Source: an uncultured Christensenellaceae bacterium (lineage in GTDB: Bacteria > Bacillota > Clostridia > Christensenellales > Aristaeellaceae). Taken from it: a stretch of 47,714 nucleotides of DNA. Made by a program: the position numbers and the translations under genes. The first letter of the stretch is position 1. Each line of letters opens with the position of its first letter. Positions 8,645 through 16,943 of this stretch are shown one piece after another. Location: contig CAJOJQ010000034.1 of NCBI GenBank assembly GCA_905234985.1, forward strand, positions 1-47,714. The letters run 5' to 3'. A model generated the notes under the pieces. It was given only the letters and a program-made list of their open reading frames with translations. It was not told the DNA's origin and ran no database searches.

Positions 8645-9886
8645 TTACTGGAACAGCTCGGCCACGCGCTCGTTCATTTCCTCGATGCCTTCTTCGGGGG
8701 TGATTTCACGGGCCATGATCATGGTGTGTTCTTCATTGACGATGGTCTTGATATCGGCCACCTTTTCGGCCACGGGCCATTCCATGCCCACGAAGGAGGG
8801 GATCAAAGCGCCCTTGCTGGTTTCGTCGGTGGGGAAGCCAGCCACGGAGGACATGGCGGCGGCCACGTTCTCGGACACGTAAGCGGGACGGGCGCCCACG
8901 GAAGCGGTGGCGGCAGCGCCTTCTTCGCCGCCCAGCCAGGAGATGTACTCCCAGGCCAGATCCTTGTTGGCGGACTTGGCGTTGATCATGGCGCCGGTCA
9001 GGTTGCCGAAGGAGGAACCGGCGGCGACACCCTCAGCATGAGGAACGGCGGCGATGCCCCAGTTGAAGTTGCAGGTGCCGTTCTGGTTGTAGCCGATCAG
9101 GGTGGACACGTACCAGTAGCCCATGGGCAGCATGGCGATATTGCCGTTGGCGAAGGCGGCGCTGTAATGCAGGCCGGCGGCCTTCAGCTCGGCGTAAGCC
9201 ATGCAGGCGCCCGCGTCTTCCAGCTTCTGATAGAGCTGATAGAAGTAGAGCAGATCGTCATAATTCCGGTCGGCCAGGGTGTTCACACCGTCGGCCACGG
9301 TCCAGTTGGCCACGGCGGAGAGCCAGGTGTGATAATGGGTGCCGTACACGCCGTCCTTGGTCAGGCGGATGGCCAGATCGGCGTACTGATCCCAGGTCAT
9401 GTCGTTGGTGGGATAGGCTTCACCGGCGGCGTCGAACAGATCCTTGTTGTAGTAGAGTACCCAGAAGTCGGAGCGGAAGGGAACGGCATACAGCTCGTCG
9501 CCCACGCAGTAGTTCTTTTCGGTGCCCACGAAGCCGGACAGATCATAGCCGGTCTTCTCCACATAGGCGTTCAGGGGTTCCGCAAAGCCCTGGGCCTGCC
9601 ACTTGATGATATCGTCAATTTCCTTCACCATGAACACGTCGCTGGCGTCGCCGCCTTCCAGCATGGTGGTGGTCTTGATGCCGTAATCCTGAGAAGCGAC
9701 GTCCACATACTCGATGGTCACGCCGGGATGGGAGGCTTCAAAGGCTTCCTTCTGGGCGATCAGATAGGGGGTGGTGGTGGCGTCCCAGGTCACGACGGTC
9801 AGGGTCTTAGCGTCTTCGGCGGCGGCGATGCCGACAACGGACAGGAGCATCATGGCCGCGAGAACCAGAGCGAGCAGTTTCTTCAT
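8645..9886 (-). CDS. Extracellular sugar-binding protein (family 1), ABC importer
   Basis: The 413-residue protein starts with a signal peptide (MKKLLALVLAAMMLLSVVGI, then AAAED) and continues with the family 1 binding-protein pattern: TLTVVTWDATTTPYL, EAFEASHPGVTIEYV, DVFMVKEIDDIIKW, PFRSDFWVLYYNKDLFDAAG and PTNDMTWDQYADLAIRLT. It captures the oligosaccharide for the two downstream permeases. There is no lipobox cysteine after the hydrophobic segment, so signal peptidase I cleavage after AAA is predicted rather than lipid anchoring, which is unusual for a Gram-positive importer. AAAGGAGG precedes the ATG, and a strong promoter lies about 110 bp upstream. Confidence 0.92.
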   Translation of the reverse strand: MKKLLALVLAAMMLLSVVGIAAAEDAKTLTVVTWDATTTPYLIAQKEAFEASHPGVTIEYVDVASQDYGIKTTTMLEGGDASDVFMVKEIDDIIKWQAQGFAEPLNAYVEKTGYDLSGFVGTEKNYCVGDELYAVPFRSDFWVLYYNKDLFDAAGEAYPTNDMTWDQYADLAIRLTKDGVYGTHYHTWLSAVANWTVADGVNTLADRNYDDLLYFYQLYQKLEDAGACMAYAELKAAGLHYSAAFANGNIAMLPMGYWYVSTLIGYNQNGTCNFNWGIAAVPHAEGVAAGSSFGNLTGAMINAKSANKDLAWEYISWLGGEEGAAATASVGARPAYVSENVAAAMSSVAGFPTDETSKGALIPSFVGMEWPVAEKVADIKTIVNEEHTMIMAREITPEEGIEEMNERVAELFQ

Positions 9887-9996
9887 GAATCAATTCCTCC
9901 TTTTGATTTTATCGAAAACGGGCGTGCCGTTTTGATACGTGATAAGAATTTACAGACGATCCGATGGCTAAATGTGTGATTCACCTTCCACGGACA

Positions 9997-10024
9997 ATTA
10001 TAGCCCATTTTTTATGATTGTCAA
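9997..10024 (-). promoter_or_regulatory. Promoter of the polysaccharide-transport operon
   Basis: On the minus strand TTGACA (10019-10024) and TATAAT (9997-10002) are separated by 16 bp. Both boxes match consensus. It fires toward the solute-binding protein gene. Confidence 0.85.
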
Positions 10025-10031
10025 GTGCTTT

Positions 10032-10046
10032 TGAAAATTATTTTCA
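10032..10046. promoter_or_regulatory. Candidate LacI-family operator O1
   Basis: TGAAAAT-T-ATTTTCA is a perfect inverted repeat with a 1-bp centre. It shares its 7-bp half-site with the palindrome at 10077-10090 and sits just upstream of the transport-operon -35 box. It is probably bound by the adjacent LacI-type regulator; this is inferred. Confidence 0.55.
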
Positions 10047-10076
10047 CATTTTTCTTGTAAATAAGTGAAAACAGAC

Positions 10077-10090
10077 TGAAAATATTTTCA
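10077..10090. promoter_or_regulatory. Candidate LacI-family operator O2
   Basis: TGAAAATATTTTCA is a perfect 14-bp palindrome lying 10 bp upstream of the regulator's -35 box. LacI-family operators usually have a central CG; here the centre is TA, so the assignment is tentative. Confidence 0.5.
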
Positions 10091-10099
10091 ATCATCCCA

Positions 10100-10128
10100 T
10101 TGAATTGCAAAATCAAGTATGGTATAAT
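10100..10128 (+). promoter_or_regulatory. Promoter of the LacI-family regulator gene
   Basis: TTGAAT (10100-10105) and TATAAT (10123-10128) are spaced by 17 bp, 26 bp before the start codon. An AAGGGAGG ribosome site lies in between. Confidence 0.85.
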
Positions 10129-10153
10129 CTGATCCGAAAGGGAGGCCGATCCT

Positions 10154-11212
10154 ATGAACGATAAACATCCTACAATTGTTGACGTCGCGGAAAAAGCCGG
10201 CGTATCCATCGCTACCGTTTCCCGTGCGCTGTCCGGCGGCAGCATATCGGCAGTCTCCCGGAAAAAGGTGGAAGAAGCAATCCAGGCGCTGAATTATCAT
10301 CCCGGAGCCGTCCGAATGGCGCGCCGGTTTGTTTCGGATCGCAATATCGCCTTGGTGATGTCGTCACAGACAAGCCCCTATTACGCATCCATGTGCGAAG
10401 GGATCACCGCGGAAGCTGTTCGCAGCGGCTACCGGGTGTTGAATTTATGCTATCCGGAGGGCACCAGCTGTGAAACGGTCACCAATGATCTGCTGGAATT
10501 GGAGCCGGCCGGGGCATTGCTTGCGGGGTCGGTGGTCGAAAACAGCGCGACCCAGGATGTGACGCGGGCCTGCCTCCAGCGCATCCAGCAAGCCATGCCC
10601 CTGGTAGCGATCGGCCCGCCCATCGAGGGGATCGAGTGCGCGCGCCTCACCGCCGATCCATCCCAGTGCATCCGAAAAAATATGGCCCATCTGTCGATGC
10701 TGGGCCATCGAAAAATTGCTTTCGTGGGGGGAGACCGCAGCGCGCGGTTCAGCGTCATCCGGGAAAACGCTTATTATGAAGAAATCCAGCGGCTCGGCTG
10801 CGCCGTCAATCCTATGTATGTGATGCTGACCGGCTGCAACGCCCAGGCGGGCGAATTGGGCGCCAGTATACTGCTGGGCAACCACGAAAGCAAGAATTAT
10901 CCCACGGCCATTGTCGCCATCAACGATTTGGTGGCTTTGGGCGTGATGCGGCACTTGCAGCGCAATGGCATTTCCATTCCCCGTGATATTGCGCTGACGG
11001 GGTGCGACAACACCTTTTTTGCGCCGTATTTGACGCCTTCTTTGACGACGGTGGATTTGCATCCCTATGAACACGGACGTTCCGCTATGGCGGAGCTGAT
11101 CATGTCCATCAACGCCGGGCATCCCATTTCCTTCAATCAGTCGTTTGAGAGCAGCCTCATCGTTCGGGAAAGCTGCGGCGCGGCGCTGGGCGTAAGAACC
11201 TTTGAAGCATAA
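10154..11212 (+). CDS. LacI/GalR family transcriptional regulator
   Basis: The 352-residue protein has a typical N-terminal helix-turn-helix (TIVDVAEKAGVSIATVSRALSGG, about residues 6-28), a hinge helix region (NYHPGAVRMARRF) and a periplasmic-binding-like effector domain (IAFVGGD, IVAINDLVALGVMRHL, LTGCDNTFFAPYLTPSLTTVD). It is transcribed divergently from the transport operon, and two identical half-site palindromes lie between the two promoters. It probably senses a sugar released from the locus's glycan and controls that operon. Start ATG at 10154 follows AAGGGAGG. The effector is unknown. Confidence 0.92.
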   Translation: MNDKHPTIVDVAEKAGVSIATVSRALSGGSISAVSRKKVEEAIQALNYHPGAVRMARRFVSDRNIALVMSSQTSPYYASMCEGITAEAVRSGYRVLNLCYPEGTSCETVTNDLLELEPAGALLAGSVVENSATQDVTRACLQRIQQAMPLVAIGPPIEGIECARLTADPSQCIRKNMAHLSMLGHRKIAFVGGDRSARFSVIRENAYYEEIQRLGCAVNPMYVMLTGCNAQAGELGASILLGNHESKNYPTAIVAINDLVALGVMRHLQRNGISIPRDIALTGCDNTFFAPYLTPSLTTVDLHPYEHGRSAMAELIMSINAGHPISFNQSFESSLIVRESCGAALGVRTFEA

Positions 11213-11355
11213 GGAGGGGGGCAGGCTGCATCCGCCCCCATCCAACACGGCGTTTGGCTTTTCCGCTTCAAGGAGGATGCTCCCTGGCGGAATATCGCCG
11301 TGCCCGAAAAAGCAATAAAGGAATTCGTTTGCGCTGAACCTGTTCCCCTGAGCAA

Positions 11356-12276
11356 TCATCCCCACACAGCGGAAGCAAGATACACGATGGCTGGAATGGT
11401 GACCAGGGAGAACAGGGTGGAAATCACCACGGTTTCCACGGCGTAGGGATAATCCTTGCCGTGAAGCTGGGCATACACCGCCACGTTGGAGCCAACGGGA
11501 CAGGCAATCGCCAGCAGCAGCGCCATCTTCATATCCCGCAGGGTATTTGGCAAAAGCGCCAGCAAAAGCATCCCCGCCAGGGGGATCAGCAGCAGCCGCA
11601 CGGAGGCCAGCAGGTACAGTCTTTTCTTTTTCATCATTCCCGCCACGTTCGTCTGGGCCAGATAAACGCCCACGGTGAACATGGCCAGGGGCGTGTTCAG
11701 CCCCGCCACGGTGGACAGGCACCCACTGATCACCGTGGGCAGCGGAATTTGGGTGAAAAACAGGAACAGGCCAATCAATATGGCGATAATGAACGGGGCC
11801 TTGATCAGTTTTTTCGGTTCAAAGCCCTGCCGGATGGGCTGGCCGTTCAGGATGGATACGCCGTAGGTCCATTGGCCGATGTTGAGGAACGCCACGAAGC
11901 AGGCCACGTAAAACACCGCCCCCTGGCCCACGGAAGCCACGATCAGGGGAATGCCGAAAAAGCCGGGATTGGAAAAGGCCCCGGCAAAGGCGGCGATGGG
12001 GTCGCGCCGGAAAATCAGGCGGGAAATGATAATGGAAAGCAGCAGCAGCGCCGCCGCCCCCAACCCGCTGAGCAGCATGCCCAGCATGTGTTCCGCCGTG
12101 CGTTCCACCAAAAAGCCGTTGACGATCACGGCGGGCAGGGCCAAATAAATCAGGATATTGCCCAAGGCCCGGCTGTCCTCTTTGGTGATCTTACCGCATT
12201 TGAACAGGGCGTAGCCCAGCCCCGCCAGCAGGAACATCTGGAAAATCTGCCGCGCTAAGATCAGCATCATTTCCAT
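11356..12276 (-). CDS. AEC family (auxin efflux carrier-like) transporter
   Basis: From the ATG at 12276, preceded by GGGGGAAGG, the protein has 306 residues and about ten hydrophobic segments. The frame is open 44 codons further upstream, but that part is polar and reads like leader. Family signs are the N-terminal FLLAGLGYALFKCGKITKEDSRALGNILIYLALPAVIVNGF and the later FSNPGFFGIPLIVASVGQGAVFYVACFVAFLNIGQWTYG. AEC carriers move small organic anions across the membrane. The substrate is not evident; a sugar-acid or fermentation product would fit the neighbourhood. It is divergent from the DUF5060/5605 gene. Confidence 0.85.
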   Translation of the reverse strand: MEMMLILARQIFQMFLLAGLGYALFKCGKITKEDSRALGNILIYLALPAVIVNGFLVERTAEHMLGMLLSGLGAAALLLLSIIISRLIFRRDPIAAFAGAFSNPGFFGIPLIVASVGQGAVFYVACFVAFLNIGQWTYGVSILNGQPIRQGFEPKKLIKAPFIIAILIGLFLFFTQIPLPTVISGCLSTVAGLNTPLAMFTVGVYLAQTNVAGMMKKKRLYLLASVRLLLIPLAGMLLLALLPNTLRDMKMALLLAIACPVGSNVAVYAQLHGKDYPYAVETVVISTLFSLVTIPAIVYLASAVWG

Positions 12277-12448
12277 GCCGCCTTCCCCCTTTTTTCTTTC
12301 GTTCGTTTTTTTGTTCGCTGCGTTCCCCCAAAAATCCTGCTGCGGGAAACAAACCGCTAATTGGAAGGAAATCCCCGGCTGCTGCGCGAATACAACATCG
12401 GACGGCAAAAACAGCCTCTTCCATGCATATCACCGAAGGAGGAAAACC

Positions 12449-13990
12449 ATGCGGCAATACGAAACCTTTGAGCTGACCTTTTCCGGCAGCGCGCCGCGGG
12501 ATCAATGGGCCGCCATTGACCTGGAAGCAACCTTCACCTGCGGCCAGAAAACCACAGCCGTGAAGGGCTTCTATGACGGCGGCGGCCAGTACAAGGTGCG
12601 CTTTCTGCCCGAGGAGCCGGGGGAATATTTCTGGCAGGTAAGCGGCGCGGTCAGCGCGGAAGGACGGGAAACCTGCGTTCCCGCCCAGGGGAGCCATGGA
12701 CCGGTGCGCGCAAGCGGCGCCCATTTCCAATACGCCGACGGCACGCCCTTTCTTCCCTTCGGCACCACGGTGTACGCCCTGGCCTCCCAGGACGACGCTC
12801 TTGTGGATAAGACCATCGCCGCCCTGAAAAACGCGCCCTTCAACAAAATACGCATGTGCGTATTCCCCAAGCATTATGATTATAACCACAACGATCCGCC
12901 CTGCTACCCTTTTGAAAAGCGCCTGGACGGCTCCTGGAACACAGGAAAGCCCAACACCGCTTTCTGGCAGCGCTTGGAAGCCATTCTGGACCGGATCGGG
13001 GCACTTGATATCCAGATCGACCTGATCCTGTTTCATCCCTATGACCGGTGGGGCTTTGCTTCCCTGCCCCAGAAGGACAACCTGCAATACCTGGATTACC
13101 TGCTGCGCCGCCTGAGCGCCAAGCCGTATATCTGGTGGTCCCTGGCCAACGAATACGACCTGTGCGGGAGCAAAACCCTCAGCGACTGGGAAGAAATAGA
13201 AGAATTCGTGGCGGTCAACGACCCCTGTCGGCATCTGCTGTCCAGCCATAACTGTTTCTGCTTCTGGGATTTTTCCCGAAAGCATGTGAGCCATTGCAGC
13301 ATCCAGACCAAGGCGCTGACGGAAATTCCCCGATGGCTGCTGCGATATCAAAAGCCCGTGATTATCGACGAATGCTGCTATGAAGGCGATTTGCCCCACG
13401 CCTGGGGCAGCATTTCCGGTCGGGAAATGGCGTACCGGTTCTGGCGGTGCGTGTGTTCCGGCGGGTACTGCACCCACGGGGAAACCTTTCTTTCCGATGA
13501 CGACGTACTCTGGTGGGCCAGGGGCGGCAGCCTGAAAGGCGAAAGCCCCCGGAGGATCGCCTTCCTGCGGAAGATATTGGAAAGTCTGCCCGGTCCCCTG
13601 GAACCTTGGATCACCGGCTGGAGCGGCCTGGGGCTTTTGACGCCGGAGCAAATCAAAGAAAAGCTGGAAGGCGGCTATACTCCCGGCGATTTCACCTGCC
13701 TGGCCCTTGTCAGCATCCAGCGGATGCAGCCGGACGACCGGGCGGTGCACCTGGCTTCCGAACACATGTGGCGCGCCCGCTGCGGGGAGGAAGCCTTTCT
13801 CCAGTTCTTCGGCATACAGACCAGCGCCGAATGCGTCTTTGATCTGCCGAAGGACAAACGTTACCGAGTGGAGCTGATCGACGTATGGGAAATGACCCGA
13901 ACCGTTCAGCTCGAACATGCCAGCGGTTCCGTCCAAGTGTGCCTGCCCGGCAGGGAGGGCATGGCGGTACTGATCACGCGCGAAAAGTAA
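12449..13990 (+). CDS. Putative glycoside hydrolase, DUF5060/DUF5605 type
   Basis: The ATG at 12449 with AAGGAGG upstream gives 513 residues; the frame extends 58 codons upstream without a ribosome site. The N-terminus is a DUF5060-like beta domain (AAIDLEATFTCG, VKGFYDGGGQYKVRFLPEEPGEYFWQV). It is followed by a TIM barrel with WSLANEYDLCG (about residue 231, the likely acid/base Glu) and IIDECCYEGDLPHAWG (about 305, the likely nucleophile), then a DUF5605-like C-terminus. This is the plan of clan GH-A enzymes. No signal peptide is seen. Only 13 bp separate it from the rhamnosidase gene, so the two form an operon. The linkage it cleaves is unknown. Confidence 0.75.
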   Translation: MRQYETFELTFSGSAPRDQWAAIDLEATFTCGQKTTAVKGFYDGGGQYKVRFLPEEPGEYFWQVSGAVSAEGRETCVPAQGSHGPVRASGAHFQYADGTPFLPFGTTVYALASQDDALVDKTIAALKNAPFNKIRMCVFPKHYDYNHNDPPCYPFEKRLDGSWNTGKPNTAFWQRLEAILDRIGALDIQIDLILFHPYDRWGFASLPQKDNLQYLDYLLRRLSAKPYIWWSLANEYDLCGSKTLSDWEEIEEFVAVNDPCRHLLSSHNCFCFWDFSRKHVSHCSIQTKALTEIPRWLLRYQKPVIIDECCYEGDLPHAWGSISGREMAYRFWRCVCSGGYCTHGETFLSDDDVLWWARGGSLKGESPRRIAFLRKILESLPGPLEPWITGWSGLGLLTPEQIKEKLEGGYTPGDFTCLALVSIQRMQPDDRAVHLASEHMWRARCGEEAFLQFFGIQTSAECVFDLPKDKRYRVELIDVWEMTRTVQLEHASGSVQVCLPGREGMAVLITREK

Positions 13991-14003
13991 GGAGGCGTTC
14001 ACC

Positions 14004-16181
14004 GTGGAAATCAAAAAAGCCCAATGGATCACCCTTGCCCGGGATATGGGCGATATTTGCCCCGTATTTCGCCGAATATTTGCCGCGAAAAAGTCCGTCG
14101 AAAAGGCTGAACTGGAAATCACGGCCTTGGGCGTGTACGAAGCGGAACTGAACGGAAAGCGGGTGGGCGATTTCGTGCTGGCACCCGGCTGGACCAGCTA
14201 TGAACACCGATTGCAGGTGCAAACCTATGATATTTCGGAACTGCTTTCTCAAAGCAACGAGCTGCGCGTCACCGTGGGCCGGGGCTGGTTCCGTTCCCCC
14301 ATGCCGGGCTGGGACAACGACGGAATGAAAAAACAGCGCATGGATCAGCCCTGCGGCCTGATCGCTCTGCTGCGCATCGGATATACAGACGGAACAGAAG
14401 AAACGATCCTGACGGACGCGGCCTGGGAGGCGAGCGAAAGCCCCACCCTGTTCAGCGAAATTTACGACGGGGAAACCTGCGACGCCCGCGTCGTGCCCGG
14501 TTCCTGGCAAAAAGTCAAAGCGCTGGACTGGAGCAAGGATATCCTGATCCCCCAAGAGGGCGAGGAGATCCGGGAAATGGAGAGGGGCGCCGTCCGGGAA
14601 ATCATTCGCACCCCCGCCGGGGAAACGGTGTTGGACTTCGGGCAGGAGGTTACCGGCTGGGTGGAATTTACCGTGAACGCCCATGCAGGTGCGCTTGTGC
14701 ATTTCAACCACGGCGAAGTGCTGGATAACCACGGTAATTTCTATAACGAAAACTACCGCGGCGCCAAAGCGGAGGTCCGCTATACCTGCAAGGAAGGGAA
14801 GCAGACCTGGCGTCCCCGGTTCACCTTCTTCGGCTTCCGCTATATTCATCTGATTTCCTGGCCCGGAGAGCCTAAGCCGGAGGATTTTACCGCCGTGGCG
14901 GTGTATTCCGATATGAAGCGCACCGGCTGGCTGAAATCCGGCGATCCGCTGCTGAATCGGTTCTTTTCCAATGTGACCTGGGGCCAGCGGGGCAATTTCC
15001 TGGATGTTCCCACCGACTGCCCCCAGCGGGACGAGCGCTTGGGCTGGACGGGGGACGCGGAGGTGTTCGTCAAAACTGCTACCTATTTTTATGATGTAGA
15101 GAGATTCTTCAAAAAATGGCTGCGCGACTTGGCCGCGGATCAGTTCCCGGACGGCGGCGTCGGCAGCGTGGCGCCCAACGTGCTGAAAAAGGACAAGCCC
15201 AGCGCCGCCTGGGGTGACGCGGCCACCATCTGCCCCTGGCAGATTTACCAGACCTACGGGGACAAGGCCGTGCTGGCCGATCAGTTCGACAGCATGAAAA
15301 AATGGGTGGATTCCATCGGTTCCGCCACCGCGACTCCCGATCTGTGGACCGGCGGCACCCATTTCGGCGACTGGCTGAGCTTGGACGCGGCGGAGGGCGG
15401 GGATCGCAAAGGCGGCAGCCGGCCTGATTTCATTGCCAGCGCCTATTACGCCCATTCCACGGCGCTGGTGGTCAAGGCAGGAAAGCTGCTGGGAAAAGAT
15501 ATGAGCGAATATGAAGCGCTCCATGAACGCATCGTCGCGGCTTTCCGGCAGGCTTTCCCCACCTATCTGACCCAGACCGAGCATGTATTGGCCGTCCATT
15601 TCCGTTTAGCGGAGAATCCGCAGAAAACGGCGGACGCCCTGGCCGAAATGGTGGTCAAGGCCGGAATACAGCTGCGCACCGGCTTTGTGGGCACCCCGTA
15701 TCTTCTGCACGTACTCACCGATTACGGCCACGCCGATTTGGCCTGGTCGCTGCTGCTGCGGCGGGAATACCCCGGCTGGCTGTACCCGGTCACCAAAGGG
15801 GCAACCACCGTTTGGGAACGCTGGAACGGCATCAAAGAGGACGGCTCCTTTGAAACCGCCAGCATGAATTCCTTCAATCATTACGCCTACGGCGCGGTGG
15901 CCGATTGGGTGTTCGAGCAGGCGGCGGGCCTCCGCCACGGGGAGGAGCAGGCAGGCTTTGCGGAGCTGATTTACGCGCCTCATCCCGACGAACGGGTGGG
16001 CTGGCTCCAGGCAAAGCTGAACACCCGCCGCGGCCCCGTCAGCGCTTATTGGCAATGGGAGCGGGACGGCGTGCGCTATGAACTGGATACGCCGATGCCC
16101 GCCCTGATCCGCCTGCCCGGCGGAGAGCGAAAAGTGGAGCCGGGCGCATATACTTTCTGGGAAAAGCATCCAGAGGCTTAA
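14004..16181 (+). CDS. GH78 family alpha-L-rhamnosidase
   Basis: The 725-residue protein starts at GTG 14004 with GGAGG eight bases before. Its beta-sandwich N-terminus (EITALGVYEAELNGKRVGDFVLAPGWTSY, YDISELL) and the (alpha/alpha)6 barrel motif DVPTDCPQRDERLGWTGDAEVF (about residues 332-353, containing the family's catalytic acidic residues) are typical of GH78. The enzyme removes terminal alpha-L-rhamnose by inversion. It has no signal peptide, so it should act on imported oligosaccharides. With the lyase and GH88 genes it points to a rhamnose/uronate glycan. Confidence 0.93.
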   Translation: MEIKKAQWITLARDMGDICPVFRRIFAAKKSVEKAELEITALGVYEAELNGKRVGDFVLAPGWTSYEHRLQVQTYDISELLSQSNELRVTVGRGWFRSPMPGWDNDGMKKQRMDQPCGLIALLRIGYTDGTEETILTDAAWEASESPTLFSEIYDGETCDARVVPGSWQKVKALDWSKDILIPQEGEEIREMERGAVREIIRTPAGETVLDFGQEVTGWVEFTVNAHAGALVHFNHGEVLDNHGNFYNENYRGAKAEVRYTCKEGKQTWRPRFTFFGFRYIHLISWPGEPKPEDFTAVAVYSDMKRTGWLKSGDPLLNRFFSNVTWGQRGNFLDVPTDCPQRDERLGWTGDAEVFVKTATYFYDVERFFKKWLRDLAADQFPDGGVGSVAPNVLKKDKPSAAWGDAATICPWQIYQTYGDKAVLADQFDSMKKWVDSIGSATATPDLWTGGTHFGDWLSLDAAEGGDRKGGSRPDFIASAYYAHSTALVVKAGKLLGKDMSEYEALHERIVAAFRQAFPTYLTQTEHVLAVHFRLAENPQKTADALAEMVVKAGIQLRTGFVGTPYLLHVLTDYGHADLAWSLLLRREYPGWLYPVTKGATTVWERWNGIKEDGSFETASMNSFNHYAYGAVADWVFEQAAGLRHGEEQAGFAELIYAPHPDERVGWLQAKLNTRRGPVSAYWQWERDGVRYELDTPMPALIRLPGGERKVEPGAYTFWEKHPEA

Positions 16182-16198
16182 CCATTCTATTCTATACG

Positions 16199-16227
16199 AA
16201 AGCACCGCCTGCGCTTGGCGGTGCTTT
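16199..16227. terminator. Bidirectional terminator between GH78 and C39-like genes
   Basis: AAAGCACCGCC (16199-16209) and GGCGGTGCTTT (16217-16227) form a perfect 11-bp stem with a 7-base loop. It lies between two convergent genes and offers A/T ends on both strands. Confidence 0.8.
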
Positions 16228-16229
16228 GC

Positions 16230-16733
16230 TTATACGGTGAAAACGATCACCGTGCCGGGGGCGCAATGCTCTCCGATGAATTGCTCCATGGGCATCACGC
16301 AGTCCTCCAAGCCGTCGTCCATATTAAAGAAACGGAAGCTATTTTCTTCCTGCCGGATATAGGATACGAAGTGCGGCTCCAGCCCCTCCCGATAGCGGAA
16401 AATGCCCGCCCGGCTTTCTTTTGCCGTCTTCAGCGCCGCTTCCCGGCCCACCGTTTCCCGAATTTCGGGCACATATTTGCGCAGGTATTTGCGCATCACG
16501 CACATGAGCGTCGGCCCCGGCGCCCGCAGGAAATGCATTTCGTCCATTTCCCGCCGCACTTCGTCGTATTCGATCTTTTGGCCTGAGAATTTCAGCAGAT
16601 TGTAGGCGGCGATCCATCCGCAGCCGTTGTAATTGGCGGGAATGGTGCGGTATTTATAGGTGGAAAAGCAATCCTGATCGGTGATATACCCATCCGGAGA
16701 AAAACCCATTTCCAACGGTTTGACGCTGCCCAA
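16230..16733 (-). CDS. C39-like (papain-fold) cysteine peptidase-like protein
   Basis: The chosen start is a TTG at 16733 preceded by GGAAGGGGGCGG, giving 167 residues. It fits a promoter (16771-16799) lying inside the longer open frame, which would otherwise begin within the hrcA operator. The NYNGCGWIAAYNLL motif places a nucleophile-like Cys at a helix start. The EPHFVSYIR motif supplies a His, and NMDDGLED an Asn/Asp, which is the Cys-His-Asn/Asp order of C39/papain-like domains. There is no signal peptide or membrane segment. The substrate is unknown, and it could be a non-catalytic relative. Confidence 0.6.
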   Translation of the reverse strand: MGSVKPLEMGFSPDGYITDQDCFSTYKYRTIPANYNGCGWIAAYNLLKFSGQKIEYDEVRREMDEMHFLRAPGPTLMCVMRKYLRKYVPEIRETVGREAALKTAKESRAGIFRYREGLEPHFVSYIRQEENSFRFFNMDDGLEDCVMPMEQFIGEHCAPGTVIVFTV

Positions 16734-16770
16734 CTGATCCCGCCCCCTTCCGCTTTTGCGCACGGCCCAT

Positions 16771-16799
16771 AGATTATCAAAAAACTGTCGAATTGTCAA
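16771..16799 (-). promoter_or_regulatory. Promoter of the C39-like gene
   Basis: On the minus strand TTGACA (16794-16799) and TAATCT (16771-16776) are spaced by 17 bp. Transcription would begin near 16764, 31 bases before the TTG start. Confidence 0.65.
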
Positions 16800-16848
16800 A
16801 TTTTCCGCCAAGCCAAACGCGGGATCAAAAATAATTTTTTCGGAAGTA

Positions 16849-16877
16849 TTGACAATTTTCCTGAAACGTGCTATCTT
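16849..16877 (+). promoter_or_regulatory. Promoter of the hrcA heat-shock operon
   Basis: TTGACA (16849-16854) and TATCTT (16872-16877) are separated by 17 bp and are followed immediately by the CIRCE operator. This is a vegetative sigma-A type promoter, as usual for HrcA-controlled operons. Confidence 0.85.
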
Positions 16878-16887
16878 ATACCCGTGG

Positions 16888-16914
16888 TTAGCACTCGACA
16901 GCATAGAGTGCTAA
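16888..16914 (+). promoter_or_regulatory. CIRCE operator (HrcA binding site)
   Basis: TTAGCACTC (16888-16896) and GAGTGCTAA (16906-16914) around a 9-bp spacer are an exact match to the CIRCE consensus. HrcA binds here and represses its own operon in the absence of heat stress. Confidence 0.98.
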
Positions 16915-16943
16915 CAACGAACAAAGAGAAGGGAGGCTGTGCG

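Noticed and set aside
16734..16904. N-terminal extension of the C39-like frame up to an ATG at 16904
   Set aside because: It would place the coding start inside the CIRCE operator and upstream of a good minus-strand promoter; the TTG at 16733 has a strong ribosome site.
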